Part shown: positions 10,064 to 19,637 of the stretch, one piece after another
Position numbering within the stretch: position 1 is the stretch's first letter
How the letters are laid out: each line of letters starts with the position of its first letter
Assembly (NCBI GenBank): GCA_028695945.1
Contig: JAQVIB010000002.1
Span: 1-33,813, forward strand
Source: Lachnospiraceae bacterium
GTDB taxonomy: Bacteria > Bacillota > Clostridia > Lachnospirales > Anaerotignaceae
Direction of reading: 5' to 3'
DNA: 33,813 nucleotides
Made by a program: the position numbers and the translations under genes
The notes under the pieces: generated by a model
Database searches by the model: none
What the model was told of the DNA's origin: nothing
Seen by the model: the letters and a program-made list of their open reading frames with translations, nothing else

Positions 10064-10939
10064 ATGAAGAAATTTTTATCATTAGTTTTAGGGTTAGTAT
10101 TGGTAACAGGTGTTATTACAGGGTGCTCACCCAATACTAAAAAGGAAGAAGTTAAATCAGAAACAAAAAAAATAACAATTGGATATGTAAACTGGTCTGA
10201 AGGCATAGCAATGACAAATCTTGCTGCGGCTATACTAGAAGATAAAATGGATTACGACGTTGATTTGGTATTAGCCGACGTTGCACCTATATTTACTTCA
10301 TTAGCTAGCGGAAACACAGATGTTTTTCTGGATACATGGCTGCCAGTTACACATGCTGATTACTTAGAAAAGTATGGTGACGATATAGTAGATTTAGGTG
10401 TTAGCTACGAAAACGCATTAATTGGCATTGTTGTGCCATCTTATGTAGATATTAACAGCATTGATGAGTTAAATGATAATAAAGATTTGTTTGATGGTAA
10501 AATTATAGGAATCGATTCAGGTGCTGGAATTATGAATGCAACTGAAAAAACAATTGATGAGTATAATTTAGACTTCGAATTGGTTAGCGGAAGTGGTCCA
10601 GCAATGACAGCGTCTTTAAAAAAGGCTATTGATAATAACGAAGCAATTGCAGTTACAGGGTGGACACCACATTGGATGTTCTCACGCTGGGATTTAAAAG
10701 TATTAGAAGACCCAAAAGGAATATATGGCGATGCAGAAAACATCCACATATACAGCAGAAAAGGCTTTGAGGAAGATGCACCAGAAGTAGCAGCGTTATT
10801 AAAGAACTTCAAATTTTCAGATGAAGTATTATCTGACTTAATGGGTGCAATTGAAGATAGTGATAAAGACCCTCTTGACGTTGCAAAAGATTGGGTTAGT
10901 ACCCATGAAGAACAGGTAAACGCTTGGCTTGGTAAATAA
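10064..10939 (+). CDS. opuAC: Glycine betaine ABC transporter substrate-binding lipoprotein
   Basis: Lipobox LVTGVITGC; KITIGYVNWSEGIAMTNLAAAILE, GWTPHWMFSRWDLKVLEDP typical of OpuAC-like proteins. Confidence 0.92.
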   Translation: MKKFLSLVLGLVLVTGVITGCSPNTKKEEVKSETKKITIGYVNWSEGIAMTNLAAAILEDKMDYDVDLVLADVAPIFTSLASGNTDVFLDTWLPVTHADYLEKYGDDIVDLGVSYENALIGIVVPSYVDINSIDELNDNKDLFDGKIIGIDSGAGIMNATEKTIDEYNLDFELVSGSGPAMTASLKKAIDNNEAIAVTGWTPHWMFSRWDLKVLEDPKGIYGDAENIHIYSRKGFEEDAPEVAALLKNFKFSDEVLSDLMGAIEDSDKDPLDVAKDWVSTHEEQVNAWLGK

Positions 10940-11016
10940 TTATTTGCTTGACCTTAGTAGAAAAAACTGTTCTTGAAAAAATAAAAAGACCTCTCTTTTA
11001 GAGAATATCTGAATTG

Positions 11017-11064
11017 AAAAAAAGTGAGAAACCTTGTGTCCGCAAGATTTCTCACTCTTTTTTT
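11017..11064. terminator. Bidirectional terminator
   Basis: aaaaaaagtgagaaaccttg / caagatttctcactctttttt. Confidence 0.8.
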
Positions 11065-11096
11065 GAATATTTGCTTAAATTCTATTAAACCATCTA

Positions 11097-11138
11097 GGAA
11101 AACGCTGATTAATTCAAATATCAAAAATCAGCGTTTCC
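11097..11138. terminator. Second hairpin in the convergent gap
   Basis: ggaaaacgctgatt / aatcagcgtttcc. Confidence 0.55.
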
Positions 11139-11168
11139 CTAATTTTGAAAAAACCTTATAAGTATTTT

Positions 11169-11924
11169 TCAAAAACTCTTTTCTGCAATTAGTTTTTCAA
11201 ACTTCTTTTCCGAAAGAATTTCATTTGTTACAAACTCTCCATTAAAAAACAAGCTATAAGAAGTAAACGGAGCATTGGCATTTTGTGCCTGTTGAGCTGT
11301 TTCAAATTTTATTGCTTTAAACGGAATACCTTTTTCTTTTGCAACGGCTTCAATTAATGGTACATATTTGGCAGTAAAAGGACATTGGTGCGTATAATAA
11401 AGCACAAACCCATCTTCCTTAATTTTGGGACTTTTCACACTTTCTTTAAAACATGGCTTGTCCGCTGAATTATCAAATGGTAAGTACATTAACTCATAAA
11501 ACGGTTCTGCCGTATCCGCTAATTGAAAACCTTTATATCTTAAATACTTGCCATCAGAAAGAAAAGGCATTTTCTTTTTTGATGATAGAACTACAAGCCC
11601 ACGCTTGCCCTTTTCTTTGCTGTCCTTAATGCATTCTTCTAACAAAATATTAGAATTACCATGCCCTTTTAATTGTCCAGATACCCAAAAGCAGTCTATA
11701 TACATATATCCGTCTGCCTTAATTGGTGACCATGCTTTTTCAGCCGGAATATACTCAATAAAACATTTGCCACGCATATCGCCTTTTTTAAAAACAAGTC
11801 CCTCATCAAATCTTTCTGCAAGCCAGCTTTTTTTAGCAACCACCTGGCAATCTTTGTTGTTGGAAATAGCACAGCAAATATGCTCTTTTTCTAAGTTGTC
11901 CTTTGTAACAGTAATTATTTCCAT
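11169..11924 (-). CDS. GNAT-like N-acetyltransferase with C-terminal YoaP-type domain
   Basis: Acetyltransferase-like N-terminal half (YIDCFWVSGQLKGHGNSNILLEECI); C-terminal FVLYYTHQCPFTAKYVPLIEAVAKEKG resembling YoaP. Confidence 0.8.
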   Translation of the reverse strand: MEIITVTKDNLEKEHICCAISNNKDCQVVAKKSWLAERFDEGLVFKKGDMRGKCFIEYIPAEKAWSPIKADGYMYIDCFWVSGQLKGHGNSNILLEECIKDSKEKGKRGLVVLSSKKKMPFLSDGKYLRYKGFQLADTAEPFYELMYLPFDNSADKPCFKESVKSPKIKEDGFVLYYTHQCPFTAKYVPLIEAVAKEKGIPFKAIKFETAQQAQNANAPFTSYSLFFNGEFVTNEILSEKKFEKLIAEKSF

Positions 11925-12009
11925 GGGTTTTCGCCACCTTCACCTAATGCATAAAAGTTTTTCTATAGTACATTCAGTTTCAAATTACATAAAATATATT
12001 TTTTGCAAA

Positions 12010-12082
12010 TCGGGGTGACGAGACTCGAACTCACGACTTCTGCGTCCCGAACGCAGCGCTCTACCACCTGAGCCACACCCCG
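12010..12082 (-). tRNA. tRNA-Pro(CGG)
   Basis: Reverse strand cggggtgtggctcaggtggtagagcgctgcgttcgggacgcagaagtcgtgagttcgagtctcgtcaccccga; anticodon loop ttCGGga; all arms fold. Confidence 0.96.
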
Positions 12083-12224
12083 CTATACTATTTTATTTTA
12101 ATCCAATAGCAAAATATGTCAACACATTTTCAGCATTTTATACCTTTGACAAGCCAATTTAGTAACACCATCATGTTTTTCCTCATAATATAAAACTGCA
12201 ACCAACCTTTAGGAGGTTATAAAA

Positions 12225-12527
12225 TTGACCCAGAATTACCAGGATTACTATATGGCTTTTGGTTGTCAAAGGCCAAATTACAATGAAGAATGTAGGTGTG
12301 TAAAAAGCAAAGTTGAAGATGCTTGTGCTACAACACCAGAAGATTTTTGTTATGAGGTTTTAGACTGCAACGACTGTGTTATGGAGCATGTTGGCTTGGC
12401 TCAAGCTTACGTTCCGTACCAAACAGATTTCAAAACATTTTCACAAGAGGATAGCCTTGCCTGCGGCACAATTTTCCCTCAGCTTGTAATACCGTATTAT
12501 CGTTGCAGATATTTAGGAAGGAGGTAG
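12225..12527 (+). CDS. cotJA: Spore coat associated protein CotJA (TTG start)
   Basis: LAQAYVPYQTDFKTFSQEDSLACGTIFPQLVIPYYRC; aggaggt RBS before a TTG start; followed by cotJB. Confidence 0.85.
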   Translation: MTQNYQDYYMAFGCQRPNYNEECRCVKSKVEDACATTPEDFCYEVLDCNDCVMEHVGLAQAYVPYQTDFKTFSQEDSLACGTIFPQLVIPYYRCRYLGRR

Positions 12528-12531
12528 CTTA

Positions 12532-12816
12532 ATGGAAAGGTATGCTCTTTTAAAAACTCTTACAGAATTGGATTTTATGGCAACAGATTTAGCACTTTTT
12601 CTTAATACTCATCCAACGCATGAAGAAGCTATTGCAATGTATAACAAAATTATTAAAGCTGCTGATACCGTACGCGGCAAATATGAAAAAATTGCTGGCC
12701 CTGTTTGTGGCAGCAGAAGCATGAACCGTTGTGATGATAAATGGCTCTGGGACGATTGCCCATGGCCATGGCAGAACTCTTTCAATTTTGAAGCTCCCAA
12801 AGCGAGGTGTAAATAA
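12532..12816 (+). CDS. cotJB: Spore coat protein CotJB
   Basis: LLKTLTELDFMATDLALFLNTHPTHEEAIAMYN and tryptophan/proline-rich C-terminus (CPWPWQ). Confidence 0.9.
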   Translation: MERYALLKTLTELDFMATDLALFLNTHPTHEEAIAMYNKIIKAADTVRGKYEKIAGPVCGSRSMNRCDDKWLWDDCPWPWQNSFNFEAPKARCK

Positions 12817-12933
12817 ATGTGGATTTATGAAAAAAAGCTTGAATTTCCCGTTAAAATCAAAACTCCAGATGCCCGTCTTGCTAAAATTATGATAGAACAG
12901 TATGGTGGTGCAGATGGCAATATGATATGGTAA
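12817..12933 (+). pseudogene. cotJC: Truncated CotJC (manganese catalase-like coat protein), N-terminal 38 codons only
   Basis: MWIYEKKLEFPVKIKTPDARLAKIMIEQYGGADGNMIW* matches my recall of the CotJC N-terminus (MWxYEKKLxxPVxIKxPxxxLAKxIIxQYGGPDGEL...); stop at 12931-12933; no remaining CotJC sequence seen downstream. Confidence 0.75.
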
Positions 12934-13005
12934 AAATAACGCAATAATATAATGCTGTTTTCTAGCATTATACTAAAACTACTATATATTTTGTGTTATT
13001 TCATT

Positions 13006-13464
13006 TTATTCCACTTTTTCACAATTAACTCTCTCTTGTTCTTCCTCAATCTTCATATGTTTTCTTATTATTATAGCTAGCCAAATATTGTAAGCTAATG
13101 CACCCAATATCAAAATTAATAGAAGCCATTCTCTCACCCATTCCACTTCAGGAAGTAATAGTGCAACTGCACAGCCTAATCCCATCAAAATAGGTCCTCC
13201 GTATGGTGCCACTGGTCCAAATTTTCCAAACAGCTTACGGTAAACCCTTTTCATTTTTGCTTCTCTTTTTTTCTCCTTATCTAATTCTTCTTTTGAAATA
13301 GAAATAGAAATTCCTTTTAAAACTAGATATGCAAAAATTATCAAATAAAAAAAATCAGTTACCTCGTTAAAGTGTAATAATATATATATAATGGCACCAC
13401 CGCCACCAAATATAGATACTAATAGGTCTTTCCAACTATATATTTTCATAATCAACCTCCACAT
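13006..13464 (-). CDS. Hypothetical membrane protein
   Basis: 152-aa ORF with several hydrophobic segments; no family recognised. Confidence 0.65.
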   Translation of the reverse strand: MWRLIMKIYSWKDLLVSIFGGGGAIIYILLHFNEVTDFFYLIIFAYLVLKGISISISKEELDKEKKREAKMKRVYRKLFGKFGPVAPYGGPILMGLGCAVALLLPEVEWVREWLLLILILGALAYNIWLAIIIRKHMKIEEEQERVNCEKVE

Positions 13465-13566
13465 TTACAAATACTTCCTGTCTATTACTATATCACTTTT
13501 CTAATCGGCAAGCAAACTTCATAATACACAAAATATTAATTTAATTTACAAATGGTTCCCTTAAAA

Positions 13567-13605
13567 AAACAGCGGCAATCACTTTATATGTGATTACCGC
13601 TGTTT
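13567..13605 (-). terminator. Terminator of the amino-acid ABC operon
   Basis: aaacagcggcaatcac / gtgattaccgctgttt with flanking A/T runs. Confidence 0.8.
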
Positions 13606-13626
13606 AAAACACCCCATGGCTATTTT

Positions 13627-14349
13627 TTATTCTCTTATTACGTTTTTGTACTCTTCTGAAGTCATTTCCTTTGTTATTTTTCCGTGTTCAATAAAAAGCA
13701 CTCTGTCCGATACATCCCTAACAAACTTCTCGTCATGGCTTATTATAAGTATACCTATACCTTTTTCACTTGCAAGGTTTCTTATAATTTTAATTATTTC
13801 CACTACCAATGCGGAATCTAATGCCGCTGTCGGCTCGTCAAAGCACAAAAGCTTAGGGTTTGTAACACAGCTTCTTGCAATGGCAACCCTCTGTTTCTGC
13901 CCACCGCTAAGCTGTGATGGCTTACTATTGATTTTCTCTCCAAGTCCAAGGCTTTCTAGCATTTTAACAGCCTCTTCGTTTGCTTGAGTACGCGGAACTT
14001 TATAAACATCTGTAAGTGCAATGGTAACGTTTTCAAGCACCGTCATATGGGGAAAAAGATGATATGCTTGAAAAACCATGCCTAATTCATGGCGTATAAG
14101 AGCCAATTCATCTTTAGTAGCATAGGTTGTAATACCATTTTCTGTTTTGCATATAAATTTATCGTTTATAGCTATACTCCCTTTGTCACATTTTTCAAGT
14201 CCAGTAATACACCTAAGTACTGTTGTTTTACCTGCACCGCTTTGACCAACCAGTGAAACAACCTCACCACGTTCAACACTAAGGCTAATATCATTAAGCA
14301 CAACCGTATCATTAAATGCCTTAAAAAGTCCCTCTGCTTGTAATAACAT
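13627..14349 (-). CDS. Polar amino acid ABC transporter ATP-binding protein
   Basis: GQSGAGKTTVLRC, QLSGGQKQRVAIAR, LLCFDEPTAALD. Confidence 0.94.
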   Translation of the reverse strand: MLLQAEGLFKAFNDTVVLNDISLSVERGEVVSLVGQSGAGKTTVLRCITGLEKCDKGSIAINDKFICKTENGITTYATKDELALIRHELGMVFQAYHLFPHMTVLENVTIALTDVYKVPRTQANEEAVKMLESLGLGEKINSKPSQLSGGQKQRVAIARSCVTNPKLLCFDEPTAALDSALVVEIIKIIRNLASEKGIGILIISHDEKFVRDVSDRVLFIEHGKITKEMTSEEYKNVIRE

Positions 14350-14357
14350 ATTTTCAC

Positions 14358-15011
14358 CTACTCTTCGTAATTAACTTTTCTCTCTATTGCCTCAAATGCA
14401 ATGGTAATAATATATGTAAGCACCAGATATATAGTCCCTGCAATTAAATATGGCATAAGGGTTGCATCCCTTACAGCTATACCCTTTGCATATTTCAAAA
14501 TATCACTCCAACCAACTGCATACACCAAAGATGTGTCTTTAACAAGGGTTATAACCTCATTGCCTATAGATGGCAACGTACGCTTAATTACTTGTGGCAA
14601 TACTATTTTTAAGTTAATTTGCATAGGCGAAAAGCCAAGTATGCTTGCAGCTTCTCTTTGTCCTTTTTCTATAGATTGTATTCCAGAACGGAAAATTTCA
14701 CCAAAATAAGCAGCATAGTTAAGTACAAATGCAATAACTACAGAATTAAACCTTCCAAAACTTATGCCTATACTTGGTAGACCGAAAAATACTAACATAA
14801 TTTGAAGTAATAATGGCGTACCTCGAAGTACACAGATATAAACCTCTGTAGCCTTACTTACTGCCTTAATTTTTGAAAGCCTTAACCCAGCCACCAAAGC
14901 ACCCAGTGGCAGTGAAAATATAAGGGAAACAATAAATACACTTAATGTTAATCCCAACCCTTCTAAAATTTGAACAAGATAATTCATACGCTTTTCCCCT
15001 TTGAATTGCAT
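14358..15011 (-). CDS. Polar amino acid ABC transporter permease (His/Glu/Gln/Arg class)
   Basis: VLRGTPLLLQIMLVFFGLP, FRSGIQSIEKGQREAASILGFSPMQ. Start may be internal (MNYLVQ, about 14987). Confidence 0.93.
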   Translation of the reverse strand: MQFKGEKRMNYLVQILEGLGLTLSVFIVSLIFSLPLGALVAGLRLSKIKAVSKATEVYICVLRGTPLLLQIMLVFFGLPSIGISFGRFNSVVIAFVLNYAAYFGEIFRSGIQSIEKGQREAASILGFSPMQINLKIVLPQVIKRTLPSIGNEVITLVKDTSLVYAVGWSDILKYAKGIAVRDATLMPYLIAGTIYLVLTYIITIAFEAIERKVNYEE

Positions 15012-15080
15012 TCCCTAATACGCAAATTTAGCCGCCAAGTATTTTGGCAGCCAAATTAAATTCTATTCTGTTATTGTTTG

Positions 15081-15932
15081 TTACTGTAAAATATCCTCTG
15101 CAAACCATTTTTCAGATATTTCTTTGCCTTTTCCGTTAGCTTTAAGCTCTGTTAATGCACCATTTATTGCTTCAACTAATGCTGTGTCCTCTTTTCTTGC
15201 ACCAATGCCATATTCTTCTTCACCGAAGTTTTCATCAAGTACTTTGTACTCTGTTCCTTCATGCTGAGAAATATAATAACGTATAAGCACTTCATCCGCA
15301 ACAACCGCATCTGCCCTGCCTGCTTCCATGTCAAGCAAGCATTCTTCATATGTACCAAAAGTTACATATTCGCCAAATGTGTCTGTAATTTCAGGCTTTG
15401 CCATCATCGCTTCCTCGCTACTAGACTGTGCCTGAGTTGCTACAGTTTTTCCGCTAAGGTCTGCAAGGGTTTTAATTTCAGAGTTGCCAGGAACAAGTAC
15501 AATCTGTCTGTTTTTAAGGTATGGCTGTGTAAAAAGCACCTTTTCTTTTCTTGCATCTGTAATGGTATAGCCGTTCCATATAAGGTCAATATTTTTGTTG
15601 GCAAGCTCTGTTTCTTTCATAGCCCACTCAATTGGCTGAAACTCAACTTCAACACCAATTATTTCACCTACTGCCTTTGCAAGCTCTACGTCAAAACCAA
15701 CAAGCTCATTGCTTTGGTCCCTAAAACCCATAGGTGCAAATGTATCATCAAGGCCAACAATAACCTTGTCGTAACCAATATCCTCTGTTGCAGTTTTTTC
15801 TGCTTCACCTTCTGTTTTTGCCTCTGCACCAGTAGTCGCTGGTGTTGTTTTTGCTGTTTTTGATGCACAACCTGTTAATGCTCCAAATACCATTGTAGCC
15901 GCCAAGCCCAATGCTAATACTCTCTTTTTCAT
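15081..15932 (-). CDS. Amino acid ABC transporter substrate-binding lipoprotein (SBP family 3)
   Basis: Lipobox FGALTGC; VIVGLDDTFAPMGFRDQSNELVGFDVELAKAVGEIIG. Confidence 0.94.
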   Translation of the reverse strand: MKKRVLALGLAATMVFGALTGCASKTAKTTPATTGAEAKTEGEAEKTATEDIGYDKVIVGLDDTFAPMGFRDQSNELVGFDVELAKAVGEIIGVEVEFQPIEWAMKETELANKNIDLIWNGYTITDARKEKVLFTQPYLKNRQIVLVPGNSEIKTLADLSGKTVATQAQSSSEEAMMAKPEITDTFGEYVTFGTYEECLLDMEAGRADAVVADEVLIRYYISQHEGTEYKVLDENFGEEEYGIGARKEDTALVEAINGALTELKANGKGKEISEKWFAEDILQ

Positions 15933-16129
15933 CTAAAAACCTCCTAAGCTTAATCACCAATTATGTGTTATCGCATTATCATAGTAAAGCAGTAACGCAG
16001 TTTTGTCAAGTAAATCAATAAATTTTGCTATTGACTAAATACAATATTTCACATAAAATATATTGTGCATTTAAAAATAGCTGTGCTGGTAATATATAAT
16101 ATTGTAATACCACAGCCATATAGTTTTGT

Positions 16130-16203
16130 GTTTCCGTAGCTCAGCAGGATAGAGCACTCGCCTCCTAAGCGAGGGGTCGTGCGTTCGAATCGCATCGGGA
16201 ACA
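16130..16203 (+). tRNA. tRNA-Arg(CCT)
   Basis: gtttccgtagctcagcaggatagagcactcgcctcctaagcgaggggtcgtgcgttcgaatcgcatcgggaaca; anticodon loop ctCCTaa. Confidence 0.95.
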
Positions 16204-16206
16204 TAC

Positions 16207-16246
16207 AAAAAACCGCAATCCTATTACAGGATATGCGGTTTTTTTA
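16207..16246 (+). terminator. Terminator after tRNA-Arg
   Basis: aaaaaaccgcaatcct-attac-aggatatgcggttttttt. Confidence 0.85.
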
Positions 16247-16397
16247 ATTGCCTTTATTAATTTACTTTAAATATAGTTAAAAGTATCGTTAATAAAAGAA
16301 AAAAATTGCATACATCCGCTAAATATATTACAATTGTATTATTATGTAAAAATATTCATTATTATCATCTTATTCCCATTATACTAGGAGGTTTTTT

Positions 16398-19300
16398 ATG
16401 AAAAAAATGTCCCGTTTAATAACCCTTTTTCTGGTTTTCATATTTACATTTTCAAGCCTTACGCCAGCTTTTGCCGATAAACGTGAAACCACATTGCGTG
16501 TTGGGTATATAGACATTGAGGGTTTTATTTCTGAACAAGAAGAAGGAAAATATAAAGGGTATGGTGTTGATTATTTAAAAGAAATATCCAAATACACAGG
16601 ATGGAAATATGAATACATTTTTGACACTTGGGAAAACAGCCTTGAAAACCTTAAAAAAGGTAAAATTGACCTAGTGTGCATGGCTCAGTATACTGATGAA
16701 CGAGATAGATATTTTGATTATTCAAAATATCCTATTGGAATTGAAAGCACCATTCTTTATACACTTCTGGATAACGACAATATGTACTATAACGATTTTT
16801 CCTCCTTTGATGGAATGACAGTTGCTGTTTTAGACGAAAGTTTTCAGAATACAGCCTTTGACACTTATGCCCAAAACAACGGCTTTACATATAAAACTAA
16901 AGGCTATAGTGAATATAGTAAAATGTTAGCGGCTCTTAAAAAAGGTGATGTTGATGCTATTGCCACTGGCAGTCTTGCACTTCACAAAGACTTGAAAACC
17001 CTTTGCAAATTTGGCTCTGACCCATTTTATATTATTACAAACAACGGAAATACTGCTGTGCTAAGTGAAGTTAACAACGCCCTTGATAACATAAAGAGTC
17101 TTAATCCATATTTTGAAAGTGACCTATATGCAAAATACTACAGCACCAGTGCCTCTACCACAAAACCCCTTTTAACCCGTAAAGAAGCTGAATTTATTAA
17201 AAGCCAACCTGTAATTACAGTGGGAAATATAAAAGACTGTGCCCCTGTTTCATACTATAATCCTGAAACACAGGAATTTTCAGGTATAACCATAGATATT
17301 TTAAACCTAATATCCGATGAAACGGGTATTAAATTTGAATATAAACCTATTCCCGATAATGTGTGTCCATCTCAATACCTTGAAAGCAACGATGTTGATT
17401 TAGTTGCTGGAGTATTCTATGGTGAAGATTTAGAAGATGGTAAAAAACTAATACTAACACAGCCCTTTTTAACAAGTTCTCTTGCCATGGTTGGCAAAGT
17501 GAATAAATCTTTTAACCCAAGTGGTAAACTCACTATGGCAATACCCAAGTCTTTCAGTTTGGCAAAGAGCTACATAAAAAGCATTTATCCAAACTTTACT
17601 ATTATAACCAAACCTTCAAATGACCAATGCCTTGAGGCTGTTTTAAACGGAAATGCAGATGTTATGCTCCAAAATTCATACTACATAAGCCATAAACTTC
17701 AAAATCCTAAATATGATAGTTTATCGGTTATGCCTGCATACTATGCACAGGAGAGCCTTTGTATTGCCTCACTTAGCAACACAAATAATGAAATGCTAAT
17801 ATCCATAATTTCAAAAACAATTGAAGTTTTAGATGATGATGAAATTAATAAGATAGTTGTAAATAACAACTTTGCAGACCCATATAGACTTTCGTTCAAT
17901 GATTTTTTCATAAAATACAAGGTTCTTATTTTAACAACTTCAACTCTTGTTATAGTTTGCGTTTGGCTTTTACTAATAGTAGCAATGCTTAAACAAAAAC
18001 ACAACAATGAGTTACTTAAAAAAAATGAGCAACTTACCCAAGCCATAGAACAAGCAGAACATGCAAGCCATGCAAAATCCGACTTTTTGTCTAGAATGAG
18101 TCACGAAATACGAACACCTATGAATGCAATTATAGGGCTTACTACTCTTGCGGAAAAGTATATTTCTGATGAAAAAAGAACATTGGAGTATTTAAATAAA
18201 ATTTCATTTTCATCTAAAATGCTTCTAAATATTATTAATGATGTTCTTGATATGTCTGCAATTGAAAGTGAAAAGCTTAAAATAGCCAACGAACCATTTG
18301 ATTTAAAACAACTTTTAAATTCTATTTCTGCAATGTTTTACAGCCAATGCAAACAAAAAAATATTGACTTTGAACTTCTTCCTAATGATATTACATTTGA
18401 AACTGTTTGCGGAGACCAGCTTAGGCTTAATCAGATTTTAATTAATTTATTAAGTAATGCAGTTAAATTTACAGACGCTTGCGGTAAAATAACTTTCACT
18501 GCAACACAAATTAAAACCCAAAATGAACATGTTTTTATGAAGTTTGTTGTAAAAGATACTGGGTGTGGAATAAGCCAAGAATTCCTAGATCGTATATTTA
18601 AGCCATTCGAGCAAAACGATGCCACAACTGCACAAAAATATGGCGGAAGCGGACTTGGTTTATCCATTGTCAAAAACCTTACAGAACTTATGAGTGGTAA
18701 AATATCTGTTGAAAGTAACCTTGGCAAAGGTTCTGTGTTCACCGTTGAACTTCCATTTGGTATCCCAGAATCTATTGTATCTTTTTCAGAACATTCATTT
18801 AGTAACCTGAATGCAATAATTGTTGATGATGACTTAGATACATGCCAGTACGTCTCCTCTATACTTGATAGAATTGGATTGCGTAACAACTATGTTACAT
18901 CTGGATTTACTGCCATTGAAACAATTAAAGAAAGCCATGACAGTGGCAATGATTACAATATTTCTATTATAGACTGGAGAATGCCAGATATTGACGGAAT
19001 GGAGAGAACAAAGCGTATACGTAAGCTTTTTGGCAAAATTACAATCATCATTATTGCATCCGCTTACGATTTAAACGAAATTGAGGACGAAGCCAAAGCC
19101 GCAGGTGCAGACATGCTTGTTTCAAAGCCTTTGTTCCAAAGCTCACTTTTTAATACCCTTGTAAACATTGTTGGCGGAAAGTATAGTAAAAAAGATACAA
19201 CGGAAATTAGTTATAACTTTAATGGTAAAAAAATATTGCTTGCAGAAGACAATGCCCTTAACCGTGAAATAGCCATTGAACTTCTTTCAATGGTTGGCAT

Positions 19301-19598
19301 TGTGGCAGATTCCGCCGAAAACGGGAAAGAAGCAGTTGAAAAATTTGAATCTTCTGCTGTTGGCACATATTCTGCAATATTAATGGATGTTCAAATGCCA
19401 ATTATGGACGGTCTCGAAGCAACCCGTCTAATAAGAAAACTTAATCATAATCAAGCAACCTCGATACCTATTATTGCAATGACGGCAAATGCGTTTACTG
19501 AAGATATAACTGCCGCCATTTCTGCGGGTATGAATGAACACATTGCCAAACCAATAGATACTCAGGTACTTTTTTCGGTACTAAATAAATATATTTAA
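16398..19598 (+). CDS. Hybrid sensor histidine kinase: two periplasmic SBP-like modules, TM, HisKA, HATPase, two receiver domains
   Basis: Signal peptide; SBP-like module 1 (TLRVGYIDIEGFISEQEEGKYKGYGVDYLKEI) and module 2 (VITVGNIKDCAPVSYYNPETQEFSGITIDILNLI); TM VLILTTSTLVIVCVWLLLIV; H-box SRMSHEIRTPMN; N-box LINLLSNAVKFT; REC cores IIDWRMPDIDG...SKPLF and ILMDVQMPIMDG...AKPID. Confidence 0.93.
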   Translation: MKKMSRLITLFLVFIFTFSSLTPAFADKRETTLRVGYIDIEGFISEQEEGKYKGYGVDYLKEISKYTGWKYEYIFDTWENSLENLKKGKIDLVCMAQYTDERDRYFDYSKYPIGIESTILYTLLDNDNMYYNDFSSFDGMTVAVLDESFQNTAFDTYAQNNGFTYKTKGYSEYSKMLAALKKGDVDAIATGSLALHKDLKTLCKFGSDPFYIITNNGNTAVLSEVNNALDNIKSLNPYFESDLYAKYYSTSASTTKPLLTRKEAEFIKSQPVITVGNIKDCAPVSYYNPETQEFSGITIDILNLISDETGIKFEYKPIPDNVCPSQYLESNDVDLVAGVFYGEDLEDGKKLILTQPFLTSSLAMVGKVNKSFNPSGKLTMAIPKSFSLAKSYIKSIYPNFTIITKPSNDQCLEAVLNGNADVMLQNSYYISHKLQNPKYDSLSVMPAYYAQESLCIASLSNTNNEMLISIISKTIEVLDDDEINKIVVNNNFADPYRLSFNDFFIKYKVLILTTSTLVIVCVWLLLIVAMLKQKHNNELLKKNEQLTQAIEQAEHASHAKSDFLSRMSHEIRTPMNAIIGLTTLAEKYISDEKRTLEYLNKISFSSKMLLNIINDVLDMSAIESEKLKIANEPFDLKQLLNSISAMFYSQCKQKNIDFELLPNDITFETVCGDQLRLNQILINLLSNAVKFTDACGKITFTATQIKTQNEHVFMKFVVKDTGCGISQEFLDRIFKPFEQNDATTAQKYGGSGLGLSIVKNLTELMSGKISVESNLGKGSVFTVELPFGIPESIVSFSEHSFSNLNAIIVDDDLDTCQYVSSILDRIGLRNNYVTSGFTAIETIKESHDSGNDYNISIIDWRMPDIDGMERTKRIRKLFGKITIIIIASAYDLNEIEDEAKAAGADMLVSKPLFQSSLFNTLVNIVGGKYSKKDTTEISYNFNGKKILLAEDNALNREIAIELLSMVGIVADSAENGKEAVEKFESSAVGTYSAILMDVQMPIMDGLEATRLIRKLNHNQATSIPIIAMTANAFTEDITAAISAGMNEHIAKPIDTQVLFSVLNKYI

Positions 19599-19637
19599 AA
19601 TATATATTAAACATATCCAGAAAGAGATGATAACAAC

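Noticed and set aside
9592-10206. 204-aa minus-strand ORF across opuAB/opuAC
   Set aside because: Antisense to two conserved opu genes; no independent coding evidence.
15261-15863. 200-aa Cys/Phe-rich plus-strand ORF
   Set aside because: Antisense shadow of the amino-acid SBP gene; no RBS and no recognisable domain.
16080-16117. Imperfect hairpin gctgtgctggtaata...taataccacagc upstream of tRNA-Arg
   Set aside because: Mismatched stem without a T run; not strong enough to call a terminator or RNA element.
18431-18889. Minus-strand ORF inside the hybrid kinase gene
   Set aside because: Shadow ORF opposite the HATPase domain.
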